A stretch of 64,000 bases of DNA from Acinetobacter sp. WC-141 (GTDB lineage Bacteria > Pseudomonadota > Gammaproteobacteria > Pseudomonadales > Moraxellaceae), in assembly GCF_000313935.1 (NCBI RefSeq), contig NZ_AMSS01000089.1, positions 62,001 to 126,000 on the forward strand, written 5' to 3'. Below are positions 57,864 to 64,000 of this stretch, piece by piece. Position 1 is the stretch's first letter, and the number at the start of each line of letters is the position of its first letter. The position numbers were made by a program, and so were the translations under genes. The notes below the pieces were generated by a model. It was not told the origin of the DNA. It worked only from the letters and a program-made list of their open reading frames with translations, and made no database searches.

Positions 57864-59495
57864 ATGGGCTTTTAAAGGGGGTTGTTTAAAACGTTTTGCA
57901 GGCCACGTCATGATAAAGCGAGCTCCACCTAAAGTAGGGCTTTCATCTACTTTAATTTCACCGCCAAACCAGTACGCAATACGGCTTACAATAGACAACC
58001 CTAAACCATAACCACCTGACGCACGAGTACGGCTGTCATCTAAACGGGCAAAGGCTTCAAACACTCTTTGACGATCTTGTTCCGGAATTCCGGCGCCATC
58101 ATCTTCAACACAGACAAAGGCCATGCCGTCGCTGTGAATGCCACCTGTAATTCGCACTTTGTTATCGCAATAGCGAACGGCATTACCTACCAAGTTTTGA
58201 ACAACCCGATGTAAATAACGACGCTCTGCATCAACCTTCACATAAAGTGGAGGAGCAACAAGTTCAATTTCTTTTTGCGTTTTTAAAGCTTCGGTTTCTA
58301 CAGCGACCTGATCTAATACATCAAATAAAGTAATTTCAGCAAAATCTAATGAAGGTGTACCCTGCTCGAGTTTCGCATAAGTCATGATTTCATCAATTAA
58401 GGTATTGAGCGCCTCAATGTCTTTATCAATCATGTCGACCTGATGCATACGATGATTGTAATCATCTTCTTCTGCCAACATCTCTGTACCAAAGCGTATA
58501 CGGGCAACCGGCGTTCTTAGTTCATGAGATACCGCTCTCATTAACTCGCGCTGAGCCTCGATTAAACGCTGAATATGATCAGACATATTGTTATAACTTG
58601 AAGCCAAGTTTGCCATTTCGTCACTTCCTTCAATAGGAACACGCAATGACAAATCACCTGACTTCATGCGATTTAATGCATAACGTACTTGGCGAATTTT
58701 ACGCTCTAACGGCAAGATGAGTCCGTAAACACCTAAACTCAGTAAGAAGAGGCTAAATAAGGTAATTCCTGCAGAAAGTTGTAGCGGCATCCAGTTAAAC
58801 ATTGGAACTGGTCCAAGAACCAGAACTTGTGTCGGATGATTTGGTATTGGAGATACGATTGAAATAGTTGTGCCACGCATTGTCGCACTATCTTTGTACA
58901 ACATGACACTTTGGTCTTGACGTAAACGACCGATCTGTTCGGAGTCCAGATTAATATCTTGAATGTTGTAGATATTAATTGGATATGAGAAATGTTTTTG
59001 AATCTTAGCAAGATATTCTTGTTCTTGCCCCGGATAAAACATTAGATAATCAAGCACAAAAATAGGGAGAGCCTTCATTTGGCGCTCACTAATTTTGTCC
59101 ACTTTTATCGATAAAAAGTGCTGAGGATCATCACGCAAACCAATAATAATATACGCAATACTATTACTGGCATCGTAACGGACAACAGATTTTTGAGCTT
59201 CGATTCGTTTTTTCTCGGTACGAGATAACTCAACCTTGCTCGCATCAGTGTAGTAAATTGGAAGTTCCAATAAATCTGATGCATCTGAAACCCAGTCTAT
59301 TTTCTGCTGCTTCCCCGGTTGTCGAGCGACTCCCTCACTAATGACATAAGAAATACCATCAGTTAAAGATTCTCGGTATTCTTGTGCGCGTTGATAATTG
59401 ATGATTTGTACAAGCAAATAACCAAAAACGGCAACCAAAACAACAAGAATTACCAGTCCCGCATATATTCGCAGGAATATGCTGTGTTTAAACAC
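57846..59495 (-). CDS. bfmS: Sensor histidine kinase BfmS
   Basis: 549 aa inner-membrane kinase of the BfmRS system, which controls capsule, pilus and biofilm traits and antibiotic tolerance in Acinetobacter. Residues about 8-30 and 240-262 are membrane helices enclosing a periplasmic sensor domain related to RstB. HAMP follows, then the H-box AVSHELRTP, N-box NLVGNAVRY, and G boxes DDGAGIP and GGYGLGLSI. It lies 32 bp after bfmR on the same strand. The C-terminal codons form half of a terminator. Confidence 0.95.
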   Translation of the reverse strand: MFKHSIFLRIYAGLVILVVLVAVFGYLLVQIINYQRAQEYRESLTDGISYVISEGVARQPGKQQKIDWVSDASDLLELPIYYTDASKVELSRTEKKRIEAQKSVVRYDASNSIAYIIIGLRDDPQHFLSIKVDKISERQMKALPIFVLDYLMFYPGQEQEYLAKIQKHFSYPINIYNIQDINLDSEQIGRLRQDQSVMLYKDSATMRGTTISIVSPIPNHPTQVLVLGPVPMFNWMPLQLSAGITLFSLFLLSLGVYGLILPLERKIRQVRYALNRMKSGDLSLRVPIEGSDEMANLASSYNNMSDHIQRLIEAQRELMRAVSHELRTPVARIRFGTEMLAEEDDYNHRMHQVDMIDKDIEALNTLIDEIMTYAKLEQGTPSLDFAEITLFDVLDQVAVETEALKTQKEIELVAPPLYVKVDAERRYLHRVVQNLVGNAVRYCDNKVRITGGIHSDGMAFVCVEDDGAGIPEQDRQRVFEAFARLDDSRTRASGGYGLGLSIVSRIAYWFGGEIKVDESPTLGGARFIMTWPAKRFKQPPLKAHKKAPS

Positions 59496-59527
59496 TCGAC
59501 CAACCTTATAGGAAGTTTATGCAGATC

Positions 59528-60244
59528 TTATAACCCATTGGTTTCTTTAACGAACAAGTAACCTTTACTACGTACTGTTTTAATACGCTTTGGATTTTCA
59601 GGATCATCGCCAATTTTTGGACGAATACGTGAGATACGGACATCGATTGAGCGGTCCTGACCATCGTATTCGATACCGCGTAAACGTTCGAAGATATCTT
59701 CACGCGATAAGATACGGCCAGCATTTGATGCAAGCAACCATAATAGGTCATATTCTGCGCTAGTGAAATCAACAAGCTCACCATGCAGCGTTACTGAACG
59801 GCCGCCATTATCAATCACAAGGTCATCAAACTCGATACGTTGTGCAACTTCGTCTTCTACAGTTTTATCTGTACGACGTAATAACGCACGGATACGCGCT
59901 AAAAGTACACGCGGTTGAACTGGTTTAGCGACATAATCATCCGCACCCATTTCAAGGCCAAGTACCTGATCCATATCTTCTGTACGTGCAGTCAACATCA
60001 GAATCGGTTGATGATAATGTGGACGAACTTCACGGCAAACGGTTAAGCCATCGGCACCCGGCAACATGACATCCAAGACCACTAGATCTGGTTGTTCACT
60101 AATAATACGACGAATTGCACGGTTACCATCAGTTTCTACACCAACTTCCAAGCCGTTGCGGATTAAATACTCTTGAGTTAATCGTGCTAAACGCTCGTCG
60201 TCTTCAACGATCAGAATCTTTGGTAACTTTTCTTCTTGGCTCAT
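59528..60244 (-). CDS. bfmR: Response regulator BfmR
   Basis: 238 aa OmpR-family regulator. The receiver domain has the acidic pair EDDE, the phospho-acceptor Asp in VVLDVMLPGADG (about residue 58), the Thr of MLTART and Lys of VAKPVQ. The C-terminal winged helix (about 130-238) has FTSAEYDLLWLLASN and ends VRSKGYLFV. First gene of the bfmRS operon. The 5' region contains OmpR-type TACA repeats that may be its own binding sites. Confidence 0.97.
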   Translation of the reverse strand: MSQEEKLPKILIVEDDERLARLTQEYLIRNGLEVGVETDGNRAIRRIISEQPDLVVLDVMLPGADGLTVCREVRPHYHQPILMLTARTEDMDQVLGLEMGADDYVAKPVQPRVLLARIRALLRRTDKTVEDEVAQRIEFDDLVIDNGGRSVTLHGELVDFTSAEYDLLWLLASNAGRILSREDIFERLRGIEYDGQDRSIDVRISRIRPKIGDDPENPKRIKTVRSKGYLFVKETNGL

Positions 60245-60267
60245 ATCATTGCCCCTATAAATCTCAT

Positions 60268-60339
60268 TACATGCATCTTAAAAATCTTGCAGATACATTC
60301 GTTTATCATTTGCAATATACACACGTTTACATTGTAAAC
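60268..60339. promoter_or_regulatory. TACA repeats and palindrome upstream of bfmR
   Basis: TACAT at 60268 and 60294 and TACAC at 60318, about 25 bp apart; the last is part of TACACACGTTTACA, which matches the E. coli RstA box (TACATNTNGTTACA) at 9 of 12 fixed positions. It overlaps a perfect palindrome GTTTACA-T-TGTAAAC (60325-60339). BfmR is an RstA homologue, so autoregulation is plausible. Confidence 0.5.
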
Positions 60340-60532
60340 AAGTAGGCGTTCACCAAACTGATACATGACAACTGTGTTTTGTTGCATTTTATTAACCTTT
60401 GAATTTTCTCGTGTTTTTAACATTTAGTTATTGTTATTAAATTTCATATTCTATTCATATTTCCAATGTATGAATATTAAACAAATTATTTCTCTACCCC
60501 TATTAATTGTATTTAAGTGATTGTTTTTTGAG

Positions 60533-60541
60533 TTATCCACA
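60533..60541 (+). promoter_or_regulatory. DnaA box upstream of nrdA
   Basis: TTATCCACA, an exact match to the consensus, 236 bp before the nrdA start. E. coli nrdAB is also controlled by DnaA through upstream boxes. A single isolated box is not an origin. Confidence 0.5.
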
Positions 60542-60645
60542 AAGTTATCTATAAGCGATTCTTAATAGCTTTGCTATGCTATCTCCCATCAAATCATACA
60601 GATAAAAAATTACTAAAAAGTCAAGATTGATCTGCTATGAAAAAT

Positions 60646-60691
60646 CCCGTATCTTGTGTTCAAAATAAACTTTAACTACTAAGTCTTGTGT
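60646..60691 (+). promoter_or_regulatory. Candidate pair of NrdR boxes upstream of nrdA
   Basis: Read on the minus strand, 60678-60691 gives ACACAAGACTTAGT, matching 12 of 14 positions of the NrdR box ACACWATATNTWGT. 60646-60659 starts ACACAAGA and matches about 10. They are 32 bp apart, three helical turns, which is the usual spacing for NrdR box pairs. Confidence 0.5.
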
Positions 60692-60776
60692 TTATCCCTC
60701 AAACATCGTGGCATACTTTTTGCTCGGTTCAAACGGTCTATAAACATAACAAAAGTGACAATGGAGCTATGCTGGC

Positions 60777-63608
60777 ATGAGCGTAATTACTTCGACTCCC
60801 GGTCAAATTCAGGTGATCAAACGCACTGGAGATGTTGCTGCATTTGATGCAGAGAAAATTTCTGTTGCGATTGGTAAAGCTTTTCTTGCTGTGGAAGGTC
60901 AACAGAGTTCGGATTCAAGCCGTATTCACGACCGTATTACCCAGTTGACGGAAATGGTATTAAATACTTTCACTCGCCGTTTACCATCAGGCGGTACGAT
61001 CCATATTGAAGAAATTCAAGATCAGGTTGAACTTGCCTTAATGCGTACCGGAGAACAGAAAGTTGCCCGCGCTTACGTGATTTACCGCGAACAACGTACG
61101 AATGCTCGTCAGCAAACGAACTCAAACCACCACCCTACATTACAAGTGACCGATGCAAACGGTCAGCTTCAGCCACTTGATTTAAGTGCATTGCAAGCAA
61201 CTGTAGCGAAAGCAGCTGAAGGTTTGGAAGGTATTGACGTTCAGGCTATTGTCGATGAAACCGTTAAAAACTTATATAACGGCGTAAAAGAGAGTGATAT
61301 TGCCACTACGATGATGATGGCAACACGTACTCGTATTGAACAAGAACCAAACTATACTTACGTTACTGCACGTTTGCTTTCTAGTGAATTAGTGAGCACA
61401 GGTTTAGCATTCTTAGGCTTACCTACAGATACTCCTGAAAACACTGCACTTGAAGCCTTTTTGAAAAAAGGTGTAGAGCTTGATTTGCTTTCACCTGACT
61501 TGCTTGACTTCGACTTAGAAAAACTATCAGCAGCAATTCAGCCAGAACGCTCTAATCAGTTTACCTACTTAGGTTTACAGACTTTATTTGACCGTTACTT
61601 CATTCACTCAAACGGCGTTCGCTTCGAATTACCACAATTATTCTTCATGCGTGTGTCGATGGGTCTCGCGTTAAATGAAGAAAATAAAGAAGAACGTGCA
61701 ATCGAGTTCTATAACTTGTTGTCTAGCTTCGACTACATGGCTTCTACGCCTACCCTATTTAACTCAGGTACATTACGTCCACAGCTTTCTAGTTGTTACT
61801 TAACAACGATTGGCGATGACCTCTATGACATTTATGGCGCAATGCGTGACAACGCAATGCTTTCTAAATGGGCTGGCGGTTTAGGTAATGACTGGACACC
61901 TGTACGTGCATTGAACTCTTATATTAAGGGTACAAACGGTAAATCTCAGGGTGTTGTTCCATTCTTGAAAGTTGCCAACGATACAGCTGTTGCAGTAAAC
62001 CAAGGTGGTAAGCGTAAAGGTGCCGTATGTGCATACTTAGAAACTTGGCACTTAGACATCGAAGAGTTTTTAGAACTTCGTAAAAACACAGGTGATGACC
62101 GTCGCCGTACACACGACATGAACACTGCGAACTGGGTTCCAGACTTGTTTATGCAACGTGTATTTGAAGATGGTGAATGGACACTATTTACCCCTTCTGA
62201 AACTCCAGACTTGCACGACTTAACGGGTGCTGAATTTGCTGAGCGTTATGCTTACTATGAGTCTGTAGCGAAAGAAACAAACATGCTACATAAGAAAGTA
62301 CGTGCTAAAGACTTATGGCGCAAAATGCTTTCTATGTTGTTTGAAACTGGTCACCCGTGGATTACATTCAAAGATGTATGTAACTTACGTTCACCACAAC
62401 AACATGTTGGTGTAGTTCACTCATCTAACTTATGTACTGAAATTACCTTGAATACAAATCAAGACGAAATTGCAGTATGTAACTTGGGCTCGATCAACCT
62501 TGTACAACACGTTAAAGGTGGTGTGTTAGATCGTGAGAAGTTAGCTCGCACAATTAAAACAGCAGTACGTATGCTCGATAACGTTATCGATATTAACTAC
62601 TACGCTGTACCACAAGCGAAAAACTCGAACTTGAAACACCGCCCAGTGGGTATGGGTATCATGGGCTTCCAAGATGCTCTATATGAAATGAACATCGCTT
62701 ACGGTTCTGATGCTGCTATTGATTTTGCTGATGAATCAATGGAAGTAATTAGTTACTACGCGATTGAAACTTCAAGCAACTTGGCTGTTGAACGTGGTGC
62801 TTACTCAACATTCAAAGGTTCATTGTGGGATCAAGGTATCCTTCCAATCGACTCTTTAGAAATTGTTGCGAAATCTCGTCCAGAACGCATGTTCGAAGTT
62901 GACCGTACTCAACGTTTAGACTGGGACACTTTACGTGCCAAAGTTCAAAAAGACGGTATGCGTAACTCAAACGTGATGGCGATTGCTCCTACTGCAACCA
63001 TCTCTAACATTTGTGGTGTTTCTCAGTCTATTGAGCCAACATTCCAAAACTTATATGTGAAATCTAACTTGTCTGGTGAGTTCACTGTGATTAACCCTTA
63101 CCTTGTTCGTGCATTAAAAGAACGTGGTCTTTGGGACACAGTGATGGTTAATGACTTGAAACACTTCGAAGGTTCAGTACAAAAAATTGCTCGTATTCCT
63201 GAAGAATTAAAAGCAATCTTTGCTACTGCATTTGAAGTGGATACACGTTGGATCGTTGATGCTGCATCACGCCGTCAAAAATGGATCGATCAAGCTCAGT
63301 CGCTTAACTTGTACATTGCTGGTGCAAATGGTAAGAAACTTGACATCACTTACAAGATGGCATGGTTACGTGGTCTTAAGACGACTTATTACCTCCGAGC
63401 TTTAGGCGCGACTTCTGCTGAAAAATCTACAATTAACACAGGTGCTCTAAACGCGGTTAAACCTGCGTCTGTTGAAGCGGCTCCGGTTGCTGCCCCTGTT
63501 GTAGAAGCGAAGAAACCAGAAACTGCTGAAGAAGATGGTTTTACCCAAGCGGCTCCAGTGCCAATGGCTTGTTCAATCGACAACCCAGATTGTGAAGCTT
63601 GCCAATAG
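60777..63608 (+). CDS. nrdA: Class Ia ribonucleotide reductase, alpha subunit, with two ATP-cones
   Basis: 943 aa; reduces ribonucleoside diphosphates together with NrdB. Two ATP-cone domains sit at about residues 10-105 and 120-215, as in Pseudomonas aeruginosa NrdA and unlike the single cone of E. coli. The catalytic barrel shows the redox cysteines in LSSCYLTT and EIAVCNLGSIN and the radical site NLCTEITLN. The C-terminal swinging arm ends DNPDCEACQ, with the two cysteines only two residues apart. An Ala/Pro/Val linker precedes it. The start is supported by GGAG upstream. Followed by a strong terminator, so nrdB is not directly co-transcribed. Confidence 0.96.
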   Translation: MSVITSTPGQIQVIKRTGDVAAFDAEKISVAIGKAFLAVEGQQSSDSSRIHDRITQLTEMVLNTFTRRLPSGGTIHIEEIQDQVELALMRTGEQKVARAYVIYREQRTNARQQTNSNHHPTLQVTDANGQLQPLDLSALQATVAKAAEGLEGIDVQAIVDETVKNLYNGVKESDIATTMMMATRTRIEQEPNYTYVTARLLSSELVSTGLAFLGLPTDTPENTALEAFLKKGVELDLLSPDLLDFDLEKLSAAIQPERSNQFTYLGLQTLFDRYFIHSNGVRFELPQLFFMRVSMGLALNEENKEERAIEFYNLLSSFDYMASTPTLFNSGTLRPQLSSCYLTTIGDDLYDIYGAMRDNAMLSKWAGGLGNDWTPVRALNSYIKGTNGKSQGVVPFLKVANDTAVAVNQGGKRKGAVCAYLETWHLDIEEFLELRKNTGDDRRRTHDMNTANWVPDLFMQRVFEDGEWTLFTPSETPDLHDLTGAEFAERYAYYESVAKETNMLHKKVRAKDLWRKMLSMLFETGHPWITFKDVCNLRSPQQHVGVVHSSNLCTEITLNTNQDEIAVCNLGSINLVQHVKGGVLDREKLARTIKTAVRMLDNVIDINYYAVPQAKNSNLKHRPVGMGIMGFQDALYEMNIAYGSDAAIDFADESMEVISYYAIETSSNLAVERGAYSTFKGSLWDQGILPIDSLEIVAKSRPERMFEVDRTQRLDWDTLRAKVQKDGMRNSNVMAIAPTATISNICGVSQSIEPTFQNLYVKSNLSGEFTVINPYLVRALKERGLWDTVMVNDLKHFEGSVQKIARIPEELKAIFATAFEVDTRWIVDAASRRQKWIDQAQSLNLYIAGANGKKLDITYKMAWLRGLKTTYYLRALGATSAEKSTINTGALNAVKPASVEAAPVAAPVVEAKKPETAEEDGFTQAAPVPMACSIDNPDCEACQ

Positions 63609-63620
63609 ATAAAATATTTT

Positions 63621-63654
63621 GTTGTGATTATCCAAGATAATCACAACTCTTTTT
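63621..63654 (+). terminator. Terminator of nrdA
   Basis: Perfect 12-bp stem GTTGTGATTATC/GATAATCACAAC with a CAA loop, followed by TCTTTTT, 12 bp after the stop. Confidence 0.93.
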
Positions 63655-63697
63655 AAATTACGCATCTCCTACAGCATAATTTAAAAATTTTAGACAT

Positions 63698-63729
63698 AAA
63701 AAAAGGGAATCCTCCTACAGATCCCCTTT
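63698..63729 (-). terminator. Terminator-like hairpin for an unannotated minus-strand transcript
   Basis: Arms at 63702-63711 and 63720-63729. An A-C mismatch on the plus strand is a G-U pair in minus-strand RNA, where seven U follow. No annotated minus-strand gene ends here, so a small RNA or short peptide gene may lie to the right. Confidence 0.6.
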
Positions 63730-63855
63730 CTAGTCTAAGAAGCGAGTTCTTCGACATATTGCTTCGCTAAAAGCAGGTGAATAATCGCCTGATCTCGCAA
63801 TATCGTCAAGGACTTTTAAGTAAAAACTGTCCAATCAATATGCGAGGTAAGCAAA

Positions 63856-64000
63856 ATGACAGTATATTCGGTAAGTTACGACCTAAATGAAGAAGGTCAA
63901 AATTATAAAGATTTAATCGATGAGATTAAAAAATTCAACGGTTATTGCAAAGTAATGAAATCATATTGGTTTGTTTGCTCAGACAATGATGCTAATTCAG
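63856..64000 (+). CDS. Small protein with Cas2-like / SinR-family start (partial)
   Basis: 48 codons are visible before the window ends; GAGGT lies 10 nt before the ATG. The start MTVYSVSYDLNEEGQNYKDL, then KSYWFVCSD, recalls a family of small ferredoxin-fold proteins annotated as SinR-like or distantly Cas2-like, in which YDL begins the first strand. There are no cas genes or CRISPR repeats in this window, so a CRISPR role is unlikely. Function unknown. Confidence 0.6.
   Translation, partial: MTVYSVSYDLNEEGQNYKDLIDEIKKFNGYCKVMKSYWFVCSDNDANS

Larger units (their letters stand above)
60245..60776. promoter_or_regulatory. Shared regulatory gap of bfmRS and nrdA
   Basis: 532 bp between divergent genes. 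The bfmR side has TACA repeats and a palindrome (60268-60339). The middle is A/T-rich with nothing named. The nrdA side has a DnaA box and two candidate NrdR boxes. All are listed separately. Confidence 0.7.

Noticed and set aside
60533-60541. Replication origin because of a perfect DnaA box
   Set aside because: Single box only, no cluster, no dnaA/gidA neighbourhood; it fits nrdA control instead.
63731-63810. 24-residue peptide frame on the minus strand ending in AKQYVEELAS
   Set aside because: Depends on a TTG start without a clear ribosome binding site; cannot be distinguished from chance, though the nearby terminator keeps a minus-strand transcript possible.

Overview
The window looks like chromosomal DNA from the Acinetobacter calcoaceticus-baumannii complex. 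The evidence is the gene content and protein sequences: BfmR/BfmS, an NrdA with two ATP-cones, a complete nuo operon with fused nuoCD, FinR/Fpr, a GntR-smc-zipA operon, and a set of Acinetobacter-type secreted proteins resembling those annotated as Fil. The DNA is A+T-rich throughout. I cannot settle the species by eye. I found no rRNA, tRNA, insertion sequence, prophage or CRISPR array.

Layout. 1-5062 is a minus-strand operon for cell division and chromosome organisation (GntR regulator, smc, zipA; zipA runs off the left edge). 5319-11098 is housekeeping: a TSUP permease, birA, coaX, ffh, a CcsA-like membrane protein and dusC. 11178-19136 holds five minus-strand genes for exported, beta-rich, low-complexity proteins that share a motif just after the signal peptide; this is the least explained part of the window. 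19434-26994 carries dcd, a LysE exporter, a DUF2062 protein, an exported nucleosidase-like lipoprotein, mrp, a 40-residue-repeat helical protein and metG. 27102-32885 is an accessory block: a small lipoprotein, an EF-hand protein, a LysE exporter, a TetR/MFS/HlyD efflux cassette and a D-cysteine desulfhydrase-like enzyme. 33003-40389 has a YhiN-like flavoprotein, a mechanosensitive-channel family protein, several small membrane proteins, fpr with divergent finR, a cold-shock protein and upp. 40490-55536 is the whole 13-gene nuo operon for respiratory complex I. 55961-63608 carries a membrane diguanylate cyclase, an unknown gene, bfmRS (envelope and biofilm control) and nrdA. The window ends inside a small gene at 63856.

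How the genes work together. Complex I supplies proton-motive force, which the MFS/HlyD cassette probably uses. NrdA and Dcd both act on deoxynucleotide supply. The nrdA promoter region shows two candidate NrdR boxes and a DnaA box. Fpr and FinR form a redox-control pair. BfmRS and the diguanylate cyclase are surface and biofilm regulators, and the five-gene secreted cluster is a plausible surface component of the same lifestyle, although the sequence shows no direct link.

Most intergenic signals are rho-independent terminators. In several, a mismatch on one strand becomes a G-U wobble on the other, which tells which strand is transcribed. Other sequence-level signals are a TetR-type palindrome at 28516-28535, a hairpin burying the ribosome binding site of the nucleosidase lipoprotein at 22552-22579, degenerate 61-bp repeats before metG, and TACA-type repeats before bfmR.
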